Below are positions 43,702 through 53,100 of a stretch of 64,000 nt of DNA, in pieces. Position numbers and translations under genes: made by a program. Origin of the DNA: Nocardia arthritidis (GTDB lineage: Bacteria; Actinomycetota; Actinomycetes; Mycobacteriales; Mycobacteriaceae); contig NZ_CP046172.1 in the NCBI RefSeq assembly GCF_011801145.1, forward strand, positions 3,038,001-3,102,000. The letters are read 5' to 3'. Under the pieces are notes generated by a model. That model saw only the letters and a list, made by a program, of their open reading frames with translations. It was not told where the DNA came from and made no database searches. Each line of letters starts with the position of its first letter. Within the stretch, counting starts at the first letter, position 1.

Positions 43702-45307
43702 GGTCTCGCTCCTCTGGCACAGCTCGGGCGCCCACATTGGTGGTGTTCGGTGCGAGCCGGGTGCTGCCGTCGCGGGCGATCATCGAGCCGCGCGCCGATC
43801 TGGTGAGCAGCGGTCGCAGTTCGGTGGCATTGGGAACCAGGTCGGGCGTTTCGACGCCGGTCATCTGTGCGCGCACCTGTTCGCGGTAGCCGACGCTGTT
43901 GTATGCGCAGAACGGGATCAGTCGTCCGTCCGGGGTGATCTCCTCCACGCAGCATTTCATGAGCTGTTTGACGTTGAGGGTGTAGGGATCCTGGAAGTCC
44001 TGCACCACGATCATGAAGGCGCGATCGGCGAGTTCGCGTGCGGCCGTTGGCAAGTCGATGCCGCAGCCGCCCGGCCCGCACACGATGGTCTCGGCGGCGG
44101 CCACCAGCTTTTCGTCGGTGGTGGCGGTGCCCATGGAAGCCGAAGCGCTCCACAGCTTTTCCAGCGCCTCCCGCACCGCGTAGTCGGGCACGACGCGGTT
44201 GGTCACATAGTCGAGGTAGTCCTCCACCTGCAGCAGCCGCGGAATCGGGACGACGGAGTAGTCGAACTCGCCGGGTTTGCCGTCGGTGATCACATAGGTG
44301 ATCGATCGGCAGGTCGGAAAACAGCACGGCACCGGGAAGAAGTCTTGCGGCACAAACCATTCCGGCAGCTGCTCGGCGATCGCGGTGATGACGTCCGGAT
44401 TCGTCAGCCGCTGTCGCGGATCGAATTCCAGATGCCTGCCCGCATGGGTGACCGGCTGAAAAGCCACCGCCCGCACCGCGGGGTGGGCCAGCCCGAATCG
44501 GACGATAGCGCCGATCTCGTGTTCGTTGACGCCGCGCTCGATCGCCGCGGCCAACGTCACCGTGAGTCCGGCGTCGGCGCAATTGTCCAGTGCGCGTTGC
44601 TTTATCGCACGCAGGTCGCGGCCGCGGATGCGCAGGTGGGTCCGCTCGTCGAAGCCGTCGAACTGTAGATAGAGGTTGACCACCTTGCCGTCGCGTCCGT
44701 TTCGTTCGGCCAGGGCGTCCACGAAATCACGGTCCGAGGCCAGCCGAATCCCATTGGTATTGACGGTGATCGTGCGGATCGGGCTGGCCTGTGCCATGTC
44801 GACGAAATCGAGCAGATGTTTGTGAATGGTCGGCTCGCCCCCGGAGAACATCACCACCTCCGGCTCGCCCTCGGCGGCGACGAAGGCATCGATCATCCGT
44901 TGACACTGCTCATGGGTGATCGAATACCCGTCCGGCTGGTGGCCGGAGTCGGCGAAGCAGATCGGGCAGTCCAGGTTGCAGCCGGTGTTCACCTCGATCA
45001 GCCCGAGGCAGGCGTGCTGTTTGTGGTCCGGGCACAGCCCGCAGTCCGACGGGCAGCCCTCGCGGATCTCGGTCTGAAACGTCAGCGGCAGCGTGCCGGG
45101 CTTGTTGAACCGCGCCATCGACAGGTACGCCTCGGCGTCGCTGTAGACCAATGCCTCGAACCAGCCGTGCTCGCGACAGCGTTTGCCCAGGTACACCTGG
45201 TTGTCGCGAATGTTGACCTGGGCGTCGACCACGACCTTGCACACCGGGCAGATGCTCTTGGTGTATTCGACGAACACCTCGTCCCGATCGGTCCGCACCG
45301 TACTCAC
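43685..45307 (-). CDS. radical SAM protein (Mj0619-like)
   Basis: 540 residues from GTG 45307, set by GGAGG. An N-terminal zinc-ribbon-like part (SICPVCKVVVD, KRCREHGWFEA) is followed by a second Cys cluster (EGCPSDCGLCPDHKQHAC). The radical SAM core has CNLDCPICFADSG (CxxxCxxC), the glycine-rich VVMFSGGEPTIH, and TVNTNGIRL. More cysteines occur near the end (CGPGGCG, MKCCVEE). The layout matches Mj0619-type methylases of pterin or lipid precursors. The target here is unknown. Confidence 0.9.
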   Translation of the reverse strand: MSTVRTDRDEVFVEYTKSICPVCKVVVDAQVNIRDNQVYLGKRCREHGWFEALVYSDAEAYLSMARFNKPGTLPLTFQTEIREGCPSDCGLCPDHKQHACLGLIEVNTGCNLDCPICFADSGHQPDGYSITHEQCQRMIDAFVAAEGEPEVVMFSGGEPTIHKHLLDFVDMAQASPIRTITVNTNGIRLASDRDFVDALAERNGRDGKVVNLYLQFDGFDERTHLRIRGRDLRAIKQRALDNCADAGLTVTLAAAIERGVNEHEIGAIVRFGLAHPAVRAVAFQPVTHAGRHLEFDPRQRLTNPDVITAIAEQLPEWFVPQDFFPVPCCFPTCRSITYVITDGKPGEFDYSVVPIPRLLQVEDYLDYVTNRVVPDYAVREALEKLWSASASMGTATTDEKLVAAAETIVCGPGGCGIDLPTAARELADRAFMIVVQDFQDPYTLNVKQLMKCCVEEITPDGRLIPFCAYNSVGYREQVRAQMTGVETPDLVPNATELRPLLTRSARGSMIARDGSTRLAPNTTNVGARAVPEERDRDGAR

Positions 45308-45379
45308 ACAGCCTCCGTTCGCCCGCGATCGACCCAGCTCATCGAGCTTGTGCACCCCTGTCATCGAGACTGTCGTCCA

Positions 45380-45435
45380 GGTGACACTGTTCAGTGTCCT
45401 GCTTCGCGGCCTATGTTCGGGCCGAACGTGTCACC
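45380..45435. promoter_or_regulatory. nested inverted repeats in divergent promoter region
   Basis: GACACTG-TT-CAGTGTC (45383-45398) is an exact 7-bp inverted repeat. GTTCGG-G-CCGAAC (45415-45427) is a second. GGTGACAC at 45380 and GTGTCACC at 45428 form an outer inverted pair. They sit between the radical SAM gene and DUF427, so they may bind a regulator or form a long hairpin. Confidence 0.5.
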
Positions 45436-45513
45436 CGGCTGACAATCGGCCGACCAGAGCCGCCGCCCAGCGGTTCAATCGGAGATAACCCCATCGAGGA
45501 GGTGGCAGAACAC

Positions 45514-45876
45514 ATGATGCGAGCGATCTGGAACGGCACGGTGATCGCCGAAGCGCCTCGGACGGTGCGGTTGGAAGGCAACCACTACTTTCCACCCGAA
45601 TCGCTGCACCGAGAGTACTTCAGCGACAGCCCGAGCAAGAGTCTCTGCCCGTGGAAGGGCTTGGCCAGCTACTACAACGTGACGATCGGCGAGCAGGTCA
45701 ATCCGGACGCGGCCTGGTACTACCCGAAACCGAGTCCACTGGCGCGGAAGATCAAGAACCATGTCGCCTTCTGGAACGGCGTGCGGGTCGAGGGCACACC
45801 CGAAAAGGACAGCACCGCAATCGAATACACCGACAACGACCGGCCCGGTTGGCTGGCCCGGCTGACCGGGCGATGA
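45514..45876 (+). CDS. DUF427 protein
   Basis: 120 residues from ATG 45514, downstream of GAGGAGG. Core motifs: AIWNGTVIAEAPRTVRLEGN, YFPPESLHREYF, SLCPWKGLASYYNV, PDAAWYYPKPSPLA and NHVAFWNGVRVEG. The family is small, beta-rich and of unknown enzyme activity. It overlaps the next gene by 4 bp (ATGA), so they are coupled. Confidence 0.9.
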   Translation: MMRAIWNGTVIAEAPRTVRLEGNHYFPPESLHREYFSDSPSKSLCPWKGLASYYNVTIGEQVNPDAAWYYPKPSPLARKIKNHVAFWNGVRVEGTPEKDSTAIEYTDNDRPGWLARLTGR

Positions 45877-46262
45877 GCGTCGAGCCCACACCGGTGCGCC
45901 CCACTCGACGGACCGGATCCCGCTCCGATCGCCTGGCGGCGTGGCGGATCGGCCTCACCGCGGGGTTGGTCGGCATGCTCTGCTGCGTCGGTCCAACGGT
46001 GCTGGCACTGCTCGGAATCGTCAGCGGCGCTACCGCGCTGGCGTGGGCCGACAACCTGTACGACAACTACGCCTGGTGGTTCCGTCTCGGCGGCCTCGCC
46101 GTGCTGGCCGGCTTGGTGTGGTGGTCACTGCGCCGCCGCAACCAGTGCAGTATCGACGGTGTCCGCAAGCTGAAATGGCGATTGCTGACCATCGCGGCCA
46201 TCGCGGTCGGCACCTACGCGGGGCTCCACGCCATCACCACCTGGCTGGGCACTTTCGCCTGA
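45873..46262 (+). CDS. MerT-like small membrane protein
   Basis: 129 residues starting inside the DUF427 stop. After a basic tail come three helices: TAGLVGMLCCVGPTVLALLG continuing to IVSGATALAWA, FRLGGLAVLAGLVWWSL, and LLTIAAIAVGTYAGLH. The CC-GP arrangement in the first helix resembles mercuric transport proteins (MerT/MerF), in which the cysteine pair binds the metal. The pairing with DUF427 suggests a metal or redox role. The match is by motif only. Confidence 0.65.
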   Translation: MSVEPTPVRPTRRTGSRSDRLAAWRIGLTAGLVGMLCCVGPTVLALLGIVSGATALAWADNLYDNYAWWFRLGGLAVLAGLVWWSLRRRNQCSIDGVRKLKWRLLTIAAIAVGTYAGLHAITTWLGTFA

Positions 46263-46452
46263 CACCGCGAATCACCTGGCAGCCCCCAGGGCAGGCGCGC
46301 CATTGCCCCGAGCCAACCACATCACCTGACCTTGTCACCTCGCTGACATTTCCGCCGCCGACCCGTGCGCGCCGCAGGACGACGCAGGCTGGATCGGTGA
46401 GGCCGATTCGACTCCGAAACCCGGACTACCGCTGATCTATGGCGGCACCGGT

Positions 46453-47034
46453 TCAGTGCGCGCGCGGCTGTGTCCGTGCGCGGCGCTCGGCCTCGGATTT
46501 GACGCCGGCGAATGTGGCGGCGACGGCGTTTTCCCACGGCCCCACCACGATCCGCGCCCACCGTTGCCCCACCGGGCCCAGGTCGGTGCCCATCTCACCG
46601 TGATATTCCACGCGGGTACCGGAGCCGGTCTCGGCCAGCAGGAACTGTTCGACCACGTACGGGACCGGCCCACGGACCAGCCGGAAGTCGATCCGTTCCG
46701 GTGCGGTGAACCGGACGGTTTCGGTAGTGCGGGCGACCAGGCCACCAGGCAAAGGGGTGCGGTGCTCGGCCAACACCATATCGGCCCCCCGGTCCAGGAT
46801 GGCGATCTTCTCGGCCATCGCCCGTGTCTGCCGATCCAGATACGGCTCGGACAACACCGCGAAGACCGTTTCACGTGGTGCGTCGATGTCGACGGTTCGC
46901 GGTCCGAGCGCGCGGGTGCGCCGACCGATACCGAGGTCGATCGGCACCGCGCCGGTGACCAGTCCGGCATAACTCGCGGCGGCGGCCGTCGCGGCCCCCG
47001 ACAGCGCCAGAATGGTTGCGGTCCAACGATTCAC
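46453..47034 (-). CDS. SRPBCC-family membrane-anchored protein
   Basis: 193 residues. One N-terminal hydrophobic segment (TATILALSGAATAAAASYAG) and then a START/polyketide-cyclase-like domain: TVDIDAPRETVFAVLSEPY, ERIDFRLVRGPVPYVVEQFL, GSGTRVEYHGEMGTDLGP and WENAVAATFAGVKSEAE. The domain binds hydrophobic ligands. The role is unknown. It is the gene downstream of the Crp-family regulator on the same strand. Confidence 0.8.
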   Translation of the reverse strand: MNRWTATILALSGAATAAAASYAGLVTGAVPIDLGIGRRTRALGPRTVDIDAPRETVFAVLSEPYLDRQTRAMAEKIAILDRGADMVLAEHRTPLPGGLVARTTETVRFTAPERIDFRLVRGPVPYVVEQFLLAETGSGTRVEYHGEMGTDLGPVGQRWARIVVGPWENAVAATFAGVKSEAERRARTQPRAH

Positions 47035-47060
47035 GTGGCTCCCTCGATGCTTGGCCGGAT

Positions 47061-47795
47061 TCAGGCTCGCCGCCGAATGTCACCGAGACGATCCGGATCC
47101 TTGACATCGATTGCGGCATAACCGATTCCGATGAGTCCGTCCCGCTCGAATTCCTTCAGGATCTTGTTCAGCGACGGGCGCTGCACACCCAGCATCGCCG
47201 CCAAAGTGCGCTGGGCCAACTGCACCGAACCGTCGACCGATTCGTCCAGCAGCAGCTGCGCCACCTGCGCGGTCAACGGGCGGCCGAGAATGCTGATCAA
47301 CCGAGTCTGGGTGGCGGCCGTGCGCTGCGCGACACTCGACAGCCAACGCCGCGCGATCGTCGGGTATCCGGCCAACAGTTTCTCGAACGCCGCGCGTGAA
47401 AGATATAGACACGTCGCGTCGGTCAGCGTCCGCGCGGTGTACATCAACGGCATATCCAGCAGCAACGGAATATCGCCATCCACATCACCGGGCCGCAGCA
47501 CGTCCACGACGGCACGGTGCCGCCCGGAACCGACGCTGAGCTCGAGCCGTCCCTGCCGCACGATCCACACCCCGTCGGCGGGCTTCCTCACGGTGAACAC
47601 GGCCGAACCCGAAGGCAGCGACTGCGTTTCGAGCAAGTCCGCCAGCGCCACCAGGTCGTCGGGGCGCAGCGGTGCGGCATCACCGCGCCCCACGCAGCGG
47701 GCGATCCAGGCGGCCTGACGCAATTGATCCTCACTGAACGACTCGCCGCCGAACGCGCGCAGCAGATGAGTCAGCGGCCGCTCGGATCGATTCAT
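47061..47795 (-). CDS. Crp/Fnr-family transcriptional regulator
   Basis: 244 residues from ATG 47795, with TGGAGA upstream. A cyclic-nucleotide-type beta barrel ([38 protein letters not shown]), the dimer helix ([20 protein letters not shown]), and a Crp-type HTH ([20 protein letters not shown]). No FNR-like cysteine cluster is seen, so the ligand may be a nucleotide or other small molecule. It may control the stress island to its left. Confidence 0.88.
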   Translation of the reverse strand: MNRSERPLTHLLRAFGGESFSEDQLRQAAWIARCVGRGDAAPLRPDDLVALADLLETQSLPSGSAVFTVRKPADGVWIVRQGRLELSVGSGRHRAVVDVLRPGDVDGDIPLLLDMPLMYTARTLTDATCLYLSRAAFEKLLAGYPTIARRWLSSVAQRTAATQTRLISILGRPLTAQVAQLLLDESVDGSVQLAQRTLAAMLGVQRPSLNKILKEFERDGLIGIGYAAIDVKDPDRLGDIRRRA

Positions 47796-47955
47796 CGCAT
47801 CTCCAGAAGTCGGTCGATTCATCGTGTTCGACAATCGTGCGGCCATGCCGATCGTGGCGGAGCCGGGTACTCGGCCATGGCCACATCGGCTCCCGCACCC
47901 CGATGTATCACATCGCGGCCACGTTCATCATCCTCGACACGATGATGAAGGCGCC

Positions 47956-49257
47956 TCAGCTGACGGTGACGCGCGCGGTGAAGATCTCCTGGATGCCGGT
48001 GCGGGTGTCGGTCCAGAACGGGAAGTAGCCGAGTGAGCTGGCGGCCAGGCCGAAGTAGTCCCCGATGAAAGTGGTGGTCGGGCTTCCGTGCGAGAGCGGG
48101 GCGTCGACCGCGGGGTCCCAGGGGTGATCGGTCACGGTGACGCGATCGATGAACGTCTTTCCACCGTCGTGGGAGGCGACCATGACGACATTGATCAGGG
48201 GCGTGGTCGGCATCCGCCCGAATTCGTAGAAGGCGCAACCGATCGCCCCCGCCGGTGTGACGGCGAGCTGTGGATGGAAGTCGTGCAGGGTGGGATCGGA
48301 GACGGCTGCTCCCGTGAGCAGCGGATCGCCGGACGGCGAGCCGTCCCAGGTCCGGCCGCCGTCGCCCGAGCGACGGCAGTAGATCCGGGAGACATTCTCC
48401 CGATAGTCGGCCCAGGCCGCGACGAGGCTCCCGCCGGGTCCGGCGACCGCGGCCGGGATCGTATCCACTCGGAAGGTCCCACCGGGCAGTTCCGGGAAGC
48501 CGTCCGGTGCGTTCAGCCCAGCGGCATCCAAAGACGTTATGCCGCTGGCGATCACCGCGGGATCGGAGAACGTTTCACCGCCATCGGTGGACATGACGAA
48601 CTTCAGCTCGAATTGGTTCGTCCAGACGATGTAGAGGGTGCCGTCAGGTGCGACCGTGAGGGACGGCGAGAAGGAGTCGTCGGCCAAACTGGTGCCGACG
48701 GCGTCGCTCCCGGCGCCACGCCAGGTCTGGCCCAGGTCGGTCGTGCGGGCGAAACGCAGTGCCGCCTGTGTCGGTGTGCCGTCGTCCCAGGCCCCATAGA
48801 CATTGCCGTAGAAGGGACTGTTCGGATAGGTGTCGGAGGTGAGTTCCTGTTTGTCGTCGCCGCTGCTCTGGTGGATGAGTTGTGGTGCGCCCCAGGTGCG
48901 TCCGCTGTCGGTCGAGCGGTAGACGGCGATGCCGATGAGCGGCGCATTCGCGCCGGGGCCGAACGGCAGCGCGAGGAGATACGTATTTCCGCTCCGGTCG
49001 AAGGCGACGGCGGGATCGGAGGTACCGGCCCAATCCGACTGCACGGTCGGCATCGACTCCGTCCACGACAAGCCGCCGTCGAAGGTGTTGTAGGTGGACA
49101 GGGCGAACGCATACGTCGCGGGATCGGTGAATCGCTTCGAGGACCCCACCATATTGTTGGCATCGTTCGGGTTGACCGCGAGTGCGGACTCGCTCCGATC
49201 GTTATTCGGATTGCTGTCGTAGGTGACCTGGATATTGGCGCCAGGGGTGAGTGTCAT
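47956..49257 (-). CDS. Asp-box (BNR/sialidase-like) repeat protein
   Basis: 433 residues from ATG 49257, with GGAGG upstream; an in-frame ATG at 49290 is possible. Several Asp-box motifs (SxDxGxTW): STDSGRTWGAP, TTDLGQTWRG, STDGGETFSDP, SGDGGRTWDG and SHDGGKTFID, marking a six-bladed beta propeller. Catalytic sialidase Arg/Tyr residues were not identified. No signal peptide is seen. It sits next to the rhs locus. Confidence 0.85.
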   Translation of the reverse strand: MTLTPGANIQVTYDSNPNNDRSESALAVNPNDANNMVGSSKRFTDPATYAFALSTYNTFDGGLSWTESMPTVQSDWAGTSDPAVAFDRSGNTYLLALPFGPGANAPLIGIAVYRSTDSGRTWGAPQLIHQSSGDDKQELTSDTYPNSPFYGNVYGAWDDGTPTQAALRFARTTDLGQTWRGAGSDAVGTSLADDSFSPSLTVAPDGTLYIVWTNQFELKFVMSTDGGETFSDPAVIASGITSLDAAGLNAPDGFPELPGGTFRVDTIPAAVAGPGGSLVAAWADYRENVSRIYCRRSGDGGRTWDGSPSGDPLLTGAAVSDPTLHDFHPQLAVTPAGAIGCAFYEFGRMPTTPLINVVMVASHDGGKTFIDRVTVTDHPWDPAVDAPLSHGSPTTTFIGDYFGLAASSLGYFPFWTDTRTGIQEIFTARVTVS

Positions 49258-49434
49258 GATCCGCGCCTCCTGAGTGGATGTATCTTTCACGATCCTCGCC
49301 CTCGAGGAGATATCAAAGGGCTGATTGCTGACCCGCCGATGATCCAGCGAGCACCTGGGCGGCTACGAAACATGTTCTCCCGCAACGCCCGCCGCCGACG
49401 CACCCGAGCGCCGGGCCAGCAGCGCGTCGACCGA

Positions 49435-49860
49435 TCAGCGGCCGGGTCCTACCCACAGCAGAAAGATCAAGCCGAGCAGCATCGCGAAATCGGTCCGCGC
49501 GTCGTGCGCCGTGCCCCAGAAGCCCTGTACCCCTTGGAAACCACCGGGCCGCAACTCACGCAGTTTGGTCAGCGCGATCGCCAGCCCGATATCGATCAGC
49601 AACGGTACCGCCGCCAGCCGAGTCAGCAGCCCGGCCACTATCAATGCGCCACAAGCGATTTCGACTACACCGTCGAAGTCCGCGAAGAACGTCGGGGCCG
49701 GAATACCGATCTTGTCGAACCGGCCCGGCCCCAACTTGTCCGGATACAGGAACTTCTGCAGGGCAGCGCAATACTGTTGTATCCGACTGCCCACCACTGG
49801 TTTTGGCGCTTCGTATGAAGCGTGCCACGTCCGATCCGCTTTCGAAGATCGAAAATGCAA
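49435..49860 (-). pseudogene. DoxX-family gene lacking its first helix
   Basis: The C-terminal part is a good DoxX domain: LQKFLYPDKLGPGRFDKIG, FDGVVEIACGALIVAGLLTR, LAAVPLLIDIGLAIALTK and DARTDFAMLLGLIFLLWVG. DoxX proteins normally begin with a membrane helix leading into QKF. Here residues 1-34 (MHFRSSKADRTWHASYEAPK) are polar and read like a foreign sequence. The 5' end has probably been replaced by recombination; a functional three-helix product cannot be excluded. Confidence 0.7.
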
Positions 49861-50082
49861 GGGCTACAGGGAAAGTCGCCATCGACATCGATCGGTCCCG
49901 GGCTTCTCGTGCTACCGTTGGCATCGGATGGGGTGTGGGGAAGGGGGCGTGATTCCTTGTCTTATCGGACACCGAATTGCAGGTCATGCCAACAACATCC
50001 GGCTCGCGCCGTGGCGATGAAGCTCGATATACGGCGGTGGTCGCCATGAGCCGCGCGAGAACTCGACTATATCCATATTCAG

Positions 50083-50131
50083 GAGGTGGTCATGAACGCA
50101 GGCGCGTTCTTTTGACCGGCCGGTCCATGAG
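50083..50131 (+). promoter_or_regulatory. ribosome binding site and original rhs start with a 1-bp frameshift
   Basis: AGGAGGTGGTC precedes ATG at 50092. The ATG frame reads MNAGAFF and then TGA at 50113. If one T of the TTTT run at 50110-50113 is dropped, it continues DRPVHEV into the large rhs frame. This is the best-placed start signal for the Rhs gene, cut off by a single-base insertion. Confidence 0.75.
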
Positions 50132-53100
50132 GTGTTCGGCACTCATTCCGGGTATGCCTACGTAGGCAGTGGCGTACACGCCGCAACGGGCAACTTCACT
50201 CACACGGTAGGGGATCTGCCCACCCCGGAGGGTTTACTGAGCTGGGTCCGTACCTACAACTCGCGTGATGACAGGGTCAGTGCGCTGGGCCGCGGCTGGA
50301 CGGCCGCGCATCTGGCTCGGATCGAGCCGGAACCGGACGGCGATGTGCTGTTCCACGACACGGACGGCCGGATCCTGAGGTTCGTCCGGGATCCGTCCGG
50401 CGGCTACCGGCGTCCCCAGGATCTGGACGCCGATCTCGCACGCAACGATGACGGTCGCTTCACGCTTCGGTATTTCTGCGGGGAGGTCTGGCTCTTCGAC
50501 GGCGACGGCCGGGTGTTGTTCTGGTTGTACGAGGGCCGTCGAGTGGATTTCGAGCGCGACGGCGAACGGCTGACCGCCCTGATCTATTCGGCGGGTCGGC
50601 GGATCGACCTGGAGTACGGCCCTGAGGGATTCCTCTCCCGGGTGCGCACGGACGACGGTCGCGCGGTGACCTACGCCTACGACGGTCCGCTGCTGATATC
50701 GGTGACCGCAGCGGATGCCACGCAGACTCATTTCACCTATACGGACGCGGGGTTGCTGGCCACCGTGACCGATCCGGACCGAGTCGAGCTGTTGACGAAC
50801 GACTATGACCAGGCCGGTCGCGTGGCACATCAGGAATTGGCCGGAAAGGGCGGCATAGCCATCGAATACGACGATCAGCGAACCCGGGTGCGCACGACGC
50901 CCGCTGGTGCGTTGACCGTCTTCGATCACGACACCACCGCGCGGGTCGTCGCCGTGACCGACCCGCTCGGAAACCGAACGATCTTCGCGTACAACGCGGA
51001 CGGCCGATTGGTGGATGCGACGCTGCCGAGCGGGGCGCGGATCGAGCGCGGCTACGACGCTAACGGCGATCTGGTGTCCAGTTCGTGGGCCGGGGTCGCC
51101 GAGACGTGGACGTTCGACGATGCCCACCGCATCCTGAGCGACACCGACGGGGTAAGCGCGACAACACATTTCGAGTATTCGGGCGCAAGCCATCTCCCGG
51201 TCTCGGTGACGACCCAGTCGGGCGCGCGGACGGCCTATAGGTATTCGAACGGTCTGGTGGTCGCCAGCACGGATCCCGATGGCGACACGATCCGGTTCGA
51301 CTACGACGAGCATCGGCTGTTGGTCGCGCGAATCGATGCGGAGGGTCAGCGCACCTCGTACCGCTACGATGCGGCCGGGCGGGTGATCGAGGTGACCACG
51401 CCGCGGCAGGAGACCACGACCTACGCCTATGACGACGCGGGCCGACCGGTGTCGGTGACCGATCCGATGGGCGGCGTGACCCGCTACACCTACTCCTCGG
51501 CCGGGCGGTTGACCGAAACGGTCTCACCCGGCGAGGCCACTACTCGGAACACCTATGACGAACTGGGCCGACTGGTGGCGACCACGAACGCGATGGATGG
51601 CACCACAACGTTCGCCTACGACGAGTCCGGGAATGTCTCGACGGTCCGTCGGCCGGACGGTGTCGAGGCGACGCTCCAACACGATTCGCTGGACCGGATC
51701 ACCACCATGACCCAGCCCGACTTCGGGACCGTGAGCTACGAGTACGACGCCGACGGCAACAAAGCAGTGGAGACGACCCCGAAAGGCGCCACCCGCACCA
51801 CCTGGAATCGTGGCAACCCGGTCGAGGTCACCGGCCCGGACGGCGCGGTGGTCCGATACGCCTACGACGGCATCAACCGGATCACCTCGGTGACCGCGCC
51901 GGACGGTGCGGTCTGGCAGACGAACTACGACGACGAGCGTCGGACGGTCACGTCGGTCGATCCGCTCGGTGCGGCCACGACGGAACACCTGACCGCCGCG
52001 GGTCACCGGCATACCGTGATCGATGCGCTGGGACGGCGCACATGCTACCGCTACGACAAGGCCGGCCGGGTGAGCGAGATCATCGATCCCGAAGGTGGGC
52101 GAACCCGGTTCACCTACGACGGCAACGGGCGTCAGCTCGCCGTGACCACACCGGCCGGGCTGGTTACCCGGCACGAGTACGAGAACGGCAGGCGGATCGC
52201 CGAGGTCGACCCGCGCGGCTGGATCACCCGCTACGAGTACGACGCGCGCGGCAACCTGCACCGGATCATCCAACCCACCGGTGCGACAACGACTTACGTG
52301 CACAGCGCGGATAATCGGCTGCTCCGGGTCATCGACCCGCGCGGTGGCATCACTCGCTACGAGCACGACGCGGCCGACAACATCCTGTCGATGACGGATG
52401 CCAAGGGCGCGGTCACGCGGTTCGAGCACGACCGGGCGGGGCGGCGCACCGCGATCACCGATCCGCTGGGCCGCACGACGCGGCGGGAGTACGACGGGTC
52501 CGGGCGGCTGGCCGCGTTGATCATGCCCTCCGGGAAGGCAATTCACTTCAGTTACGACGCGGCCGGTCGGCTCACCAGGATGGCCGGCGACGATGGCACC
52601 GAGGTGCGCTACGAATACGACCGGGCGGGGCGGCGGGTCGCGATGACCGATGCGACCGGCACCACCCGGTACGAATACGACAGGGCCGGGCGGCTGACCA
52701 AGGTGATCGAACCGGATGGCGGGGAAATCACCACGACCTACGACAAAGCCGGACAGCGGACCGAGCTGCGCTATCCCGACGGTGCGACGGTGCGCTACCG
52801 GTACGACCTGAACGGGCGGCTGGTCGGTCTGCGTGACTGCGCCGCCGGCGAGGCGGTGTACGCCGTGGATCCGGATGGGCGGCTGATCACCGAGCAATTG
52901 CCCGGCGGCTGGGAACGCCATTACGGCTACGACGGCGGATTGCTGGCTGCCTTCGAGGAGCGGCGCGCGAATGTCCGCGCCATCCGGACCCGGTTGGTGC
53001 GGGATCCGGACGGGCGGATCATCGAACAGCACGACCTCGACGCGGTGCTGGAGTATTCCTACGACTCTTCCGGTGAACTCGTCTCGATCGCCGAAAACCA

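Noticed and set aside
48088..49818. 576-codon plus-strand frame opposite the Asp-box protein
   Set aside because: The minus strand encodes clear Asp-box repeats; the plus frame is low-complexity Gly/Arg/Val-rich.
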